Positions 1 through 5,935 are shown, counted from the first letter of the stretch. The stretch is 8,612 bases of DNA from Chloroflexota bacterium (GCA_016191985.1 JACPVB010000182.1:1-8612); one strand, 5' to 3'. Translations and numbers: made by a program. Notes: a model not told the origin generated them from the letters alone.

Positions 1-1173
1 GCCTGTGCGCTCGTCTAATTTTGCAACCGATTCGGGCAGCAGGCGGTCAAACGCGGCGGCAAAAATGACGCGCGTAGAGGACAGAAATACGGTTCCACCC
101 CAGCCAAACCACCACAGGCTCATCAATGCAACGACGAGGAATTGTACAAGCTTATTCGTGGTGAGGAATGCAGCCAGCAAAGCGGGATACGGCCAGACGG
201 GAAGCGCGGGCGCGACATCCGTGTAGCCCCAGACGTAATTCCACCATGCGCCGCCAGCCTGCACGTAAAAATCCCAGCCAATGGTCTTGCGGATGGCAAA
301 CAGCAGGATAATCCCAAGCAGGGTTGTGATTCCAAGCGCCCAGCCCATCCCAGAGACGTTGCGTTTGAAATCGGTAGCGCCGCGTACTTCACCGTACAGG
401 GTCGCGCCCCAATTCGGCCATAAGTTAAAGAAGACCATGTAGGGGATTACAAGGAAAACCACGGCCAATGAACCACCGCTGAAAGGCGTGATCGCTCCTG
501 CGTCCGTTCCCATGGTGACTGTGGCATCGTACACGCCGGGGGCTGCTCCAAACATGGAAGTTGCGTTTGTTTCTAAACCCGTTTTGAAGGCTTCGGGAGA
601 ACCGGTCAACAGCAGGATGACGACGATGAGCAGACCCAACATACCACCATAGAATGAAAACTTCTGGATGCGGGCATAGACTTTCATACCAAGCATGATG
701 AAAACACTGACGATGGCAAGCGTGATGATCGAAGCCGTGAATGACCCAGTCTGCGTGCCGGCGAACCACAGGGCAAGGTCTTTTGCGCCAAATACACCAA
801 GCAGCGGCACCAGCACAATATGACGGAACATGTCACCGTAGAGCGGGACCCACAGCCACAAAATGAACCACCAGCCTGTAACTGCAAGGATGAAGCCCAC
901 CGCCCCACCCAGAATGCGGCTCTGCCACACATAATCGCCGCCCGAACGGGGCATGACGGCGATCAGTGCGGCATATACAACGACTTCAAAGAAAATGAAA
1001 ATTGCGCTGATGATCAACGCATTCACCATGCCGCCCTCGAAGTAGTACATCTGGCTAAAGCTGTACAAGCCGAGGGTGATCAGGTTGATGGAAAACAACG
1101 CGTAAATGAACGCGTCCATGACCGACCACGAGCGTACCAGGCCGGTCGCCTTACGGACAAACAAATTGGTCAT
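1..1173 (-). CDS. APC-superfamily amino acid permease (C-terminus outside window)
   Basis: Probable inner-membrane amino acid/polyamine transporter; the substrate cannot be told from sequence. The 391 visible codons start at ATG 1173-1171 (MTNLFVRKATGLVRSW) with a GAGGAG ribosome site about 6 bases upstream, and the frame is open to position 1. The protein is strongly hydrophobic, with roughly eight to nine membrane segments visible. A PRSGGDYVWQSR motif at residues 75-86 matches the conserved P-x-x-GG-x-Y-x-x-x-x-R region after TM2 of the APC family. A GEVRGATDFKRN loop in the later half resembles the conserved loop between the central helices. Family members are usually 450-550 residues, so about 100 residues may be missing. 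The gene lies 76 bp downstream of the metallophosphoesterase in the same direction and could be cotranscribed with it. I am confident of the superfamily and not of the substrate. Confidence 0.9.
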   Translation of the reverse strand, partial: MTNLFVRKATGLVRSWSVMDAFIYALFSINLITLGLYSFSQMYYFEGGMVNALIISAIFIFFEVVVYAALIAVMPRSGGDYVWQSRILGGAVGFILAVTGWWFILWLWVPLYGDMFRHIVLVPLLGVFGAKDLALWFAGTQTGSFTASIITLAIVSVFIMLGMKVYARIQKFSFYGGMLGLLIVVILLLTGSPEAFKTGLETNATSMFGAAPGVYDATVTMGTDAGAITPFSGGSLAVVFLVIPYMVFFNLWPNWGATLYGEVRGATDFKRNVSGMGWALGITTLLGIILLFAIRKTIGWDFYVQAGGAWWNYVWGYTDVAPALPVWPYPALLAAFLTTNKLVQFLVVALMSLWWFGWGGTVFLSSTRVIFAAAFDRLLPESVAKLDERTG

Positions 1174-1204
1174 GACATTCTCCTCTTCAAAGTTGAATCG
1201 TGCC

Positions 1205-1242
1205 GCGAAATTTATTTCGCACATCGCAAAATGAATTTTGCG
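1205..1242. repeat. Two tandem short palindromes between phosphoesterase and permease
   Basis: GCGAAAT-TT-ATTTCGC lies at 1205-1220, and CGCAAAAT-GA-ATTTTGCG at 1225-1242. Both are perfect inverted repeats with 2-base centres, separated by 4 bases, and they fill half of the 76-bp intergenic gap. They may form mRNA hairpins between the two genes, affecting processing or partial termination, or be paired operator sites. Neither has a clear U-tract on the minus strand, so a standard terminator is not supported. Confidence 0.55.
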
Positions 1243-1249
1243 GTACGGG

Positions 1250-2191
1250 TTAACCTGTCGTCAAAACGTAATCTTCAACTTTATTCTTTCCAAGCCGCAC
1301 AATTGTGCCAAGCAACGTTCCCTGCTCATACATGGAGCCGGGATTAATACAAAGTGTTTTTCCAATGCGTGAAACGCCGCGTCCTTCGTGGATGTGACCA
1401 TGCAGGCCGAGCAAAGGCTGCACCTCTTCGATGGACTGCCGCAGAGCCGTCGACCCGACAGGTTTCAACGCCTGCCCAGCCATCTTCGGGCGCAGGTTTT
1501 CATCCAACTCCGCCGCTTCATCGAGATTGGATTTAAACGGCGGCACATGGATATTGAAAATGGCATTGTGCGGATTCTTCAACTGCGAAGTCATCGCTTC
1601 ATACCTGACCTTGAGCTGGTCCTCGTCTTCTTCACGGTGCGTGTCCCAGGGAGTTCGGTTGCTCCAGCCTGAGGCAATCATCTCGTGGCCGCTCTTGAGG
1701 GTAGTCACCTGCCCCTCGGCCAGAATCACGCTTCGGCTCGCACGAACGACCTCATCCACTTCATCCATATCATCGTTGCCCGGGCAGCAATATAACTTCA
1801 TATCTGTGCCATTCAGTTTTTTATCCGCCAGATCCATCCATTGCTGGACAACCTTGAGAACTTCAGCAAGAAAAATTTCGCTGACGCGGTCAGGGTTTTT
1901 TTCCAATTCTGCAATTTCGTCTGGGTCCGTCAGGTATGGGTAATAGCCGCGGCTGCGGACACGCTTGACCATATCCTGCAATTCTTCTTCGTTTGTTGTA
2001 TCAAATACCTGCTCCAGTAAAGTGATGCGATAATTTTTTCCGCCCTGGTGCACAAATGGGACAACCGCCTTCCCCGTCATATCGCCGCCGAGGATCAACT
2101 GATCCGCGCCGTAGAACTTGCCCGCATTCAAAAACTTGCTCCAACAAATATCCGACCCGTGAATGTCTGTAGCAAAAAAAATTGTAGTCAC
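1250..2191 (-). CDS. Calcineurin-like metallophosphoesterase, 313 aa
   Basis: Predicted two-metal phosphoesterase; the substrate is unknown. Counting from the chosen start, the family motifs appear in order: D9-x-H11 (ATDIHGSD), GGD37, GN139DD, H215 in NIHVPP, and GH266-x-H268 near the C-terminus. Together these are the complete metal-ligand set of the calcineurin-like fold. I chose the GTG at 2191-2189 because the protein then begins MTTIFFATDIHG, the first beta strand of the fold, with AAAGGA at 2204-2199 at 7-base spacing and a strong promoter just upstream. The frame stays open to 2407, but the extra 72 codons lie over and upstream of the promoter and look non-coding. Between GGD and GND there is an insert of about 100 residues that is largely helical and charged. 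The permease follows 76 bp downstream. Confidence 0.92.
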   Translation of the reverse strand: MTTIFFATDIHGSDICWSKFLNAGKFYGADQLILGGDMTGKAVVPFVHQGGKNYRITLLEQVFDTTNEEELQDMVKRVRSRGYYPYLTDPDEIAELEKNPDRVSEIFLAEVLKVVQQWMDLADKKLNGTDMKLYCCPGNDDMDEVDEVVRASRSVILAEGQVTTLKSGHEMIASGWSNRTPWDTHREEDEDQLKVRYEAMTSQLKNPHNAIFNIHVPPFKSNLDEAAELDENLRPKMAGQALKPVGSTALRQSIEEVQPLLGLHGHIHEGRGVSRIGKTLCINPGSMYEQGTLLGTIVRLGKNKVEDYVLTTG

Positions 2192-2248
2192 ATGCAAATC
2201 CTTTGGCAATGGGATGGCTTGCAGAGGTGGTGCGGTAAAGATTAATGA

Positions 2249-2276
2249 ATTATACCCCTCGAAAAACAGATTGCAA
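2249..2276 (-). promoter_or_regulatory. Sigma70-type promoter of the metallophosphoesterase
   Basis: On the minus strand a TTGCAA -35 (2276-2271) and a perfect TATAAT -10 (2254-2249) are separated by 16 bases. The predicted transcript start near 2242 gives a leader of about 50 nt before the GTG at 2191. The promoter lies inside the open-frame extension of the phosphoesterase, which supports the shorter start. Confidence 0.75.
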
Positions 2277-2459
2277 CTACTTTTCTTAATGGTTCTCTGG
2301 AATTTGCCGTGAAGTGTCTCCTCCCTTCCGTGGCAGAAAACATCTTGAGCGAAGCGCCGTGTCAGATACAGACATGTATTCCCTGCATCGCCAAAATCCA
2401 GCGACACAAGGAATACAAGTTAACAGCTATAACTACATCCTGCCAGCGGTGGACCGAGG

Positions 2460-2882
2460 TCAACCAACTGGCTCGAAAACGCTTTTCAGTACTTTGCCGG
2501 TCAATTTACCGTTCGTGTTCAGGGCCAGGTCACTTAACGAAACGATACCAACCAGGCGGCTGTCTTGACGGCTCAGGATCACCAGTCGCCGAATTTGATT
2601 ATCGTGCATCGTGCGGGCGGCTTCGTCGACCCCCTCATCGTCAAAACAGCAAATCGCAGGGGAGGTTGCCAGTTCCCGTCCCAACATCGAGTTCGGGTCT
2701 GTCCCTTCAGCGATGGCGCGCACGATAATATCGCGGTCGCTTATTACGCCTATCAACTGGTCGCCGTCAAAGACCGGCAGAAAGCCTATGTTCAAGTCCC
2801 GCATTTTCCTGGCTGCGGTCTGCAGGGTGTCATTCACTCGAATGACCTCCACGTCGTTTGTCATAATCTCTTTGAGTTTCAT
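2460..2882 (-). CDS. Two-CBS-domain protein, 140 aa (operon 1)
   Basis: A stand-alone CBS pair (Bateman module), which in this family commonly binds adenine nucleotides. The first CBS unit spans about residues 7-60, including LNIGFLPVFDGDQLIGVISD and then RDI. The second spans about 72-125, including NQIRRLVILSR and GIVSLSDLAL. The length is typical of stand-alone two-CBS proteins, with no added catalytic domain. The start ATG at 2882-2880 overlaps the stop of the upstream Cys-rich gene as ATGA, and AAAGGAG lies just upstream, which suggests translational coupling. The protein probably senses nucleotide or energy state for a partner, and the neighbouring PRC-barrel and Cys-rich proteins are candidates, but that is inference. 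A second, internally deleted copy exists at 5093-5179. Confidence 0.92.
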   Translation of the reverse strand: MKLKEIMTNDVEVIRVNDTLQTAARKMRDLNIGFLPVFDGDQLIGVISDRDIIVRAIAEGTDPNSMLGRELATSPAICCFDDEGVDEAARTMHDNQIRRLVILSRQDSRLVGIVSLSDLALNTNGKLTGKVLKSVFEPVG

Positions 2883-3181
2883 GCTGTGCTCCTTTCAGCT
2901 ACTAAACGATCTTCAAAATCGTGAATGCCAAATTCGCTGGCGCAGTGGGCGCAACAAAAGTACGCGCCTTCAGCTTCCATGCCATGTCCGATGATTTGGC
3001 AGCCGCAATGGGTGCATCGCGGCGCCAGGGCATGGATGGCGCATTCGAAACAGTCGAATACATGGGTCTCACCGTTCAAATGCACCTCAAAACATTTGTC
3101 GTATTCGTTTCCGCATACTTCACATGCGGCATTCTCTTTTCCACCAAAAAGGTTCGTAATCATATCTTTTGCGGTTTGCAT
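2879..3181 (-). CDS. Cys-rich metallothionein-like metal-binding protein, 100 aa (operon 1)
   Basis: Small soluble protein with 11 cysteines, at positions 20, 23, 30, 44, 47, 56, 59, 61, 76, 77 and 80, probably binding zinc or another soft metal. The N-terminal half has CEVCGNEYDKC and a DCFECAIHALAP segment. The C-terminal half, CTHCGCQIIGHG followed by a Gly-x-x-Phe-Cys-Cys-x-x-Cys-Ala block, resembles the core spacing of prokaryotic metallothioneins of the SmtA type, although this protein is nearly twice as long. I chose ATG 3181-3179 because GAGGTG is well placed before it; a GTG two codons upstream would sit on the ribosome site. The stop overlaps the CBS start by four bases. The paralogue at 5176-5481 is about 65% identical by eye. 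Metal storage, metal sensing or redox roles all remain possible. Confidence 0.85.
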   Translation of the reverse strand: MQTAKDMITNLFGGKENAACEVCGNEYDKCFEVHLNGETHVFDCFECAIHALAPRCTHCGCQIIGHGMEAEGAYFCCAHCASEFGIHDFEDRLVAERSTA

Positions 3182-3237
3182 ATACACCTCGATTTAATTT
3201 AACTATTTATTATCGTTCAACGACAGTGAGCTTCACC

Positions 3238-3894
3238 TCACACGGCAATTGAAACGTCTTCCAACTCTTCGACCGAATCCCTTTTCACGCGAAGGTGAAC
3301 TTCGTCTTCTCCCATTGTCATCACCCACTTGACCGGGACGAGCTTTGCTTCCTTAACGAACATGCCGCGGGAAACAAGCAGGTGTGTGATCTGGTCTATG
3401 GAAGTGTCGGCAAAAACGCGTTCCACATTGCCAACGTGCTCCCCTTCGGAAGAAACGACTTTGGCTCCTTCTTTCATTGCGACTGTCCCTTCCGGGATAT
3501 TCTGTTCGATTTGGGTGATGAACTGGTCGCCAGGAGGCGGCACAAACGCAGGAGAGACGCCCGGAATCCCATAATTTACCGGCTGTGGCGTGTTCATGGA
3601 TTGAGACGGCTCCTCATCTGGTTTTTCAGCAACCACGCGCCTTTCCTCGAAAGGCGGGAAAGAGTCCAACTCTCCCGCTTCACCACGGAGTACGATTTGA
3701 TCTTCAGTTGTCTCCGCAACCAAAGTGATCGGGACAACCTTATCTTCCTTGTTGAAGAGAGCGCTTTTGTGAACCACAATATTGGTAATCACCTTGGTCA
3801 CAGGGTTCAGCACAACCCGGTCAATGCGCCCAATCGATTGGCCGTTTGCTGCAATGACATTGGCTTTCTTTTGAAGTTGCATCTTTTTTTCCAT
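3238..3894 (-). CDS. PRC-barrel domain protein with two barrel-like units, 218 aa (operon 1)
   Basis: PRC-barrels are small beta-barrels found in the photosynthetic reaction-centre H subunit, RimM and many stress-related proteins, where they mediate protein or RNA contacts. An N-terminal unit spans residues 6-80 (AANGQSIGRIDRVVLNPVTK, then VVPITLVAET). A Pro/Glu-rich linker covers about 81-125. A second unit spans about 132-212, with NIPEGTVAMKEGAKVVSSEG, then HVGNVERVFAD and LVPVKWV. No signal peptide or membrane segment is visible, so it is probably cytoplasmic. ATG 3894-3892 is preceded by AAAGGAG at 7-base spacing, matching the paralogue; twenty open codons upstream have no support. The gene leads to the Cys-rich gene 56 bp downstream. 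Function beyond the fold is unknown. Confidence 0.88.
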   Translation of the reverse strand: MEKKMQLQKKANVIAANGQSIGRIDRVVLNPVTKVITNIVVHKSALFNKEDKVVPITLVAETTEDQIVLRGEAGELDSFPPFEERRVVAEKPDEEPSQSMNTPQPVNYGIPGVSPAFVPPPGDQFITQIEQNIPEGTVAMKEGAKVVSSEGEHVGNVERVFADTSIDQITHLLVSRGMFVKEAKLVPVKWVMTMGEDEVHLRVKRDSVEELEDVSIAV

Positions 3895-3985
3895 TGTGAT
3901 ACTCCTTTCTTTGCGCAAGGGACTCGCCCCGCAGGATCGCGGGAAACAAATCAATACCTCGCATTGGTAGCGGCTTACTCATCGC

Positions 3986-4072
3986 CTAAGGGCGCTGCGT
4001 TACTGACCATGGATCTGCGAGACGCAGCAATTCCAGTTTGTTCCTAATGATGGTTTTTCCCTTGTTCTCCAT
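3986..4072 (-). CDS. Small 28-codon ORF leading operon 1
   Basis: A possible short protein or leader peptide beginning MENKGKTIIRNKLELL and ending TQRP before TAG. Its best support is a near-perfect ribosome site AAGGAGGG (4085-4078) five bases before ATG 4072-4070. That site is better than those of the longer genes around it. The peptide is basic and has no membrane segment or known motif. It lies 91 bp upstream of the PRC-barrel start, and the intervening DNA contains only a short CCCGC/GCGGG hairpin. It could be a genuine small protein, a translated leader, or the decayed start of a lost gene. Similarity to a known family was not recognised. Confidence 0.45.
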   Translation of the reverse strand: MENKGKTIIRNKLELLRLADPWSVTQRP

Positions 4073-4116
4073 TGTGACCCTCCTTGTATCATTGTAAAGT
4101 GCAGCCCCTAAATGCG

Positions 4117-4144
4117 ATATTAAATACCGATTAAATCGGGTTAA
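4117..4144 (-). promoter_or_regulatory. Possible operon 1 promoter with palindromic site in the spacer
   Basis: On the minus strand TTAACC (4144-4139) and TAATAT (4122-4117) are 16 bases apart, each a 4-of-6 match to consensus. A perfect 13-base inverted repeat, CCGATT-A-AATCGG, occupies 4127-4139 between them, where a bound regulator could block polymerase. The hexamers are weak, so the call rests mainly on position upstream of the well-supported ribosome site at 4078-4085. Confidence 0.35.
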
Positions 4145-4223
4145 GAGGTTTACATTATGAGTGCACGTTGAGAAACAAAGCGACCTGTCTGGGTTTGAAT
4201 TCGCATATATCAGTTATTTGTTT

Positions 4224-4251
4224 AAAAAAAATCGCCCGTCTCACGACGGGC
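4224..4251 (-). terminator. Rho-independent terminator after the 40-codon small ORF
   Basis: On the minus strand GCCCGTC-GTGA-GACGGGC forms a 7-bp GC-rich stem with a tetraloop, followed after GA by eight T residues (4231-4224). This is a canonical intrinsic terminator, 29 bp past the stop of the small ORF at 4281. It separates that short transcript from operon 1. Confidence 0.85.
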
Positions 4252-4280
4252 TTTCCAAGGAGGAAGAACGTGAAAGAGCG

Positions 4281-4403
4281 TTACTTTTCCACTTCAAACG
4301 AATTCATCAGGAGGTATTTCATATATTCGGCGCGTTCCTGCTGCTGAAACAGCGCCGCAGCGGCCAGTTCAATGACCACAAAAATCATGTACATCAGCCG
4401 CAC
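4281..4403 (-). CDS. Small hydrophobic-N-terminus protein, 40 aa
   Basis: Candidate small membrane-associated protein. Starting at GTG 4403-4401 with GAAGG six bases upstream, the peptide opens with an uninterrupted apolar run (LMYMIFVVIELAAAALF). It then becomes polar and helix-prone with QQQERAEYMKYLL, ending FEVEK. ATG codons at the fourth and sixth positions are alternative starts. The protein-like amphipathic pattern and the intrinsic terminator directly behind the stop support a real transcription unit of about 200 nt. A TATACT element near 4440 is a possible -10, but no good -35 was found. No family was recognised. It could also be a regulatory RNA that happens to carry an open frame, and an antisense 81-codon frame overlaps it without support. 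Confidence 0.5.
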   Translation of the reverse strand: MRLMYMIFVVIELAAAALFQQQERAEYMKYLLMNSFEVEK

Positions 4404-4546
4404 TAAATGCCTTCTTCCAAATTGATTTGATGTCCGCAGTATAAACGGCAGGGGTTAAGCCTGGGTTGTGAGGCGGTTAAGAATGGATTAACTTTTCGCA
4501 CATCAATAACACTTCAAATCGCGTTTATTCCACTTTCAAACTGCAC

Positions 4547-4574
4547 TTGATTATTATCCTCAAAATTGTATAAT
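4547..4574 (+). promoter_or_regulatory. Sigma70-type promoter of the STAS gene
   Basis: TTGATT (4547-4552) and a perfect TATAAT (4569-4574) are separated by 16 bases. The start of transcription near 4581 gives a leader of about 33 nt and places AAAAGGAG directly in front of the ATG at 4614. The same TTGATT-16 bp arrangement recurs before operon 2. Confidence 0.75.
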
Positions 4575-4613
4575 GTTGTCAGTCTTTATTCGCTTATCAA
4601 AAAGGAGAATACT

Positions 4614-5018
4614 ATGGAAATAAAAGTATCCACTGAAAACGGGCGCGTCCCGGTTACGGTCATTCACATAGACGGCAACCTTGATTCGGCCAGCAGCCAT
4701 TCGTTCCAGGCAAAAGTTGACGAGCTTATCAAAAATGGAACACGCTACATCCTTGTCGATTTGGTCCATACACCGTACGTGAGCAGCGCGGGTTTCCGTG
4801 TCCTTAATAAAATATTTAAGGATCTAAACGCCATCCATCCGGACGCCAACCTAAGCGACGAAGAAATGAAGAAAGGCGTCAGTGATGGCTCTTATAAATC
4901 CCCCTATTTAAAATTATTAAACCTTTCCAACGACACAAAAGCGGTTTTTACAACCACCGGCTTTGATATGTACCTTGAATTCTATGACGACATGAAAACA
5001 GCCATCGCGTCTTTTTAA
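4614..5018 (+). CDS. STAS-domain protein, anti-sigma factor antagonist-like, 134 aa
   Basis: Single-domain STAS protein of the RsbV/SpoIIAA type, which in partner-switching systems is phosphorylated on a serine and sequesters an anti-sigma kinase. The core strand VTVIHIDGNLDSASSHSF is near residues 14-31, and the signature YVSSAGFRVL covers 55-64, with Ser57 or Ser58 the likely phosphoacceptor. An acidic loop of about 20 residues at 75-97 (including LSDEEMKKGVSDGSYKSP) is longer than in standard RsbV-like proteins, before the usual TTTGFDMYLEFYDD ending. ATG 4614 is preceded by AAAAGGAG and lies just behind a strong promoter; codons further upstream overlap that promoter. It is transcribed alone, opposite to its neighbours, with no kinase, phosphatase or sigma factor in view, so its partner is unknown. 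Confidence 0.88.
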   Translation: MEIKVSTENGRVPVTVIHIDGNLDSASSHSFQAKVDELIKNGTRYILVDLVHTPYVSSAGFRVLNKIFKDLNAIHPDANLSDEEMKKGVSDGSYKSPYLKLLNLSNDTKAVFTTTGFDMYLEFYDDMKTAIASF

Positions 5019-5040
5019 ATTGCGATAATAAGATTAAGAT

Positions 5041-5087
5041 AATGAAAGGCGGGGCATCCAATGGATGCCCCGCCTTTCATTTTATTT
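5041..5087. terminator. Strong convergent terminator between STAS gene and operon 2
   Basis: A perfect 20-bp inverted repeat has arms at 5041-5060 and 5062-5081, with a GC-rich core (AAGGCGGGGCATCC) and a T-rich tail on the plus strand (TTTTATTTT). On the opposite strand it is followed by TTTCATTATCTT-like sequence, so it can end both the STAS transcript and operon 2. It begins 23 bp past the STAS stop and 12 bp past the CBS-remnant stop. Confidence 0.85.
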
Positions 5088-5092
5088 TCAGG

Positions 5093-5179
5093 CTAACCGC
5101 TAACCAACCGGTTCAAAACGCTTTGCAAGGTTTCGGCTGGCATTTCATTTTTGCGAGTTATCATCTCTTTGAGTTTCAT
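5093..5179 (-). pseudogene. CBS-domain gene remnant with internal deletion (operon 2)
   Basis: A 28-codon frame that starts MKLKEMITRK, close to the MKLKEIMTND start of the intact CBS gene, and ends TLQSVLNRLVSG, resembling its KVLKSVFEPVG end. At DNA level the 3' part shares AAAGCGTTTT and GTTGGTT, in the same order, with the 3' end of the intact gene. All of both CBS units are missing. The start ATG (5179-5177) still overlaps the stop of the Cys-rich gene as ATGA, as in operon 1. The simplest reading is a single in-frame loss of about 340 bp from a once complete second copy. The short frame may still be translated, but it cannot bind nucleotide as a CBS protein. Confidence 0.8.
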
Positions 5180-5481
5180 GCCCGGCTTTCTTCAGTTTCC
5201 AGACGTTCCTCCATGCCGTGACCGCCATGCTGGTTCGCGCAGTGCGTACAACAATAGAAGAGGTTATCAGCTTCGAATCCATGTCCGAGAATACGGCAGC
5301 CGCAATGGGCGCAGACCGGTGCGAGCGCATGTATAGCGCACTCGAAACTGTCAAATAGGTGCGTCTCACTGCCCATTCGCACCTCGAAGCATTTATCATA
5401 TTGGTTACCACAGACTTCGCAGGTTGCCTGATGCCCCTTGGCCCCAAACAGGTTCGTAATCCTATCTTTTGCTGTATTCAT
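5176..5481 (-). CDS. Cys-rich metallothionein-like protein, 101 aa (operon 2 paralogue)
   Basis: Paralogue of the protein at 2879-3181, with the same architecture: CEVCGNQYDKC near residues 21-31, FECAIHALAP, CAHCGCRILGHG, and a Cys-Cys-x-x-Cys-Ala block near 77-82. Ten cysteines remain, because the Cys at position 44 of the first copy is Ser here (DSFEC). The start ATG 5481-5479 gives an N-terminus MNTAKDRITNLFG that aligns with MQTAKDMITNLFG of the other copy. The frame remains open further upstream but would overlap the preceding gene. Its ribosome site (AAGAAAGAG) is weak, and the preceding gene stops only 13 bp upstream, so translation may depend on that gene. The role is presumably metal or redox binding, as for its paralogue. 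Confidence 0.85.
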   Translation of the reverse strand: MNTAKDRITNLFGAKGHQATCEVCGNQYDKCFEVRMGSETHLFDSFECAIHALAPVCAHCGCRILGHGFEADNLFYCCTHCANQHGGHGMEERLETEESRA

Positions 5482-5494
5482 CGGTGTCTCTTTC

Positions 5495-5926
5495 TTATTT
5501 CTTGTGTCGAGCAGCTTGTGCCCTCTTAATATTCTCGCGCCGCGCCCGCTGTTGGGCAGGGGTTGGCTTGAGGCGCTCGGGGATATTCGGTTGCGGTTTG
5601 GCTTTGAAGCGGTCACCCACCACACGAACGGGCTGAGTGCCTAATTTTTCGATTACAGCTTTGGCATCTCTGGTATCCGGGATGAGCTTGCCGTTCTGGA
5701 CATGGGCGTCTTTTTTACCGATCAACCACTTGACCGTTGACCAGGTACCCGTTGAACGTTTGCCAGCCACTCTTTGAATGTGCCCACGCTTACCGACATC
5801 CTGCGTGCGGAAGTCGGTAAAGTCTGCCCCCGCACGGACTTCCACATGATAGTATTCGCCCTCACCGCTGCTGCCGGGTTTCTTGCGCGTACGGCTGGTT
5901 GCTTGACGTTGTTTCACAGTAGTCAT
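5495..5926 (-). CDS. Basic 143-aa protein of unknown function (operon 2)
   Basis: Strongly basic soluble protein; I recall similar uncharacterised bacterial proteins but no assigned function. The first 20 residues are Arg/Lys-rich and likely disordered (RQATSRTRKKPGSSG). A central folded region covers about residues 25-110, with YYHVEVRAG, FRTQDVGKRGHIQRVAGKR, a TVKWLIGKKDAHV segment and DRFKAKPQPNIPER. A lysine/arginine-rich helical tail (RARRENIKRAQAARHKK) follows. The charge suggests nucleic-acid or ribosome contact, which is inference only. ATG 5926-5924 has GGAGG five bases upstream, overlapping the stop region of the PRC-barrel gene 9 bp before it, so the two are tightly linked. Operon 1 has no counterpart. 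Confidence 0.75.
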   Translation of the reverse strand: MTTVKQRQATSRTRKKPGSSGEGEYYHVEVRAGADFTDFRTQDVGKRGHIQRVAGKRSTGTWSTVKWLIGKKDAHVQNGKLIPDTRDAKAVIEKLGTQPVRVVGDRFKAKPQPNIPERLKPTPAQQRARRENIKRAQAARHKK

Positions 5927-5935
5927 GAGAACCTC

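Noticed and set aside
820..1347. 175-codon plus-strand frame
   Set aside because: It is antisense to the permease and phosphoesterase end, with low-complexity charged composition and no ribosome site.
2192..2407. 72-codon N-terminal extension of the metallophosphoesterase frame
   Set aside because: It overlaps and lies upstream of a strong TTGCAA-16-TATAAT promoter, is not protein-like, and the fold begins right at the GTG at 2191.
2400..2459. Terminator after the operon 1 CBS gene
   Set aside because: Only a 5-bp AGTTA/TAACT hairpin was found, without a GC-rich stem or a T-run.
3295..4047. 250-codon plus-strand frame
   Set aside because: It is antisense to the PRC-barrel gene, which has clear homology, a paralogue and a ribosome site.
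4161..4406. 81-codon plus-strand frame
   Set aside because: It runs through the minus-strand terminator and antisense to the 40-codon small ORF; no ribosome site at its start.
4440..4500. Repeated GGTTAAG strings as a regulatory repeat
   Set aside because: Spacing and orientation are irregular, and the string is short enough to recur by chance in AT-rich intergenic DNA.
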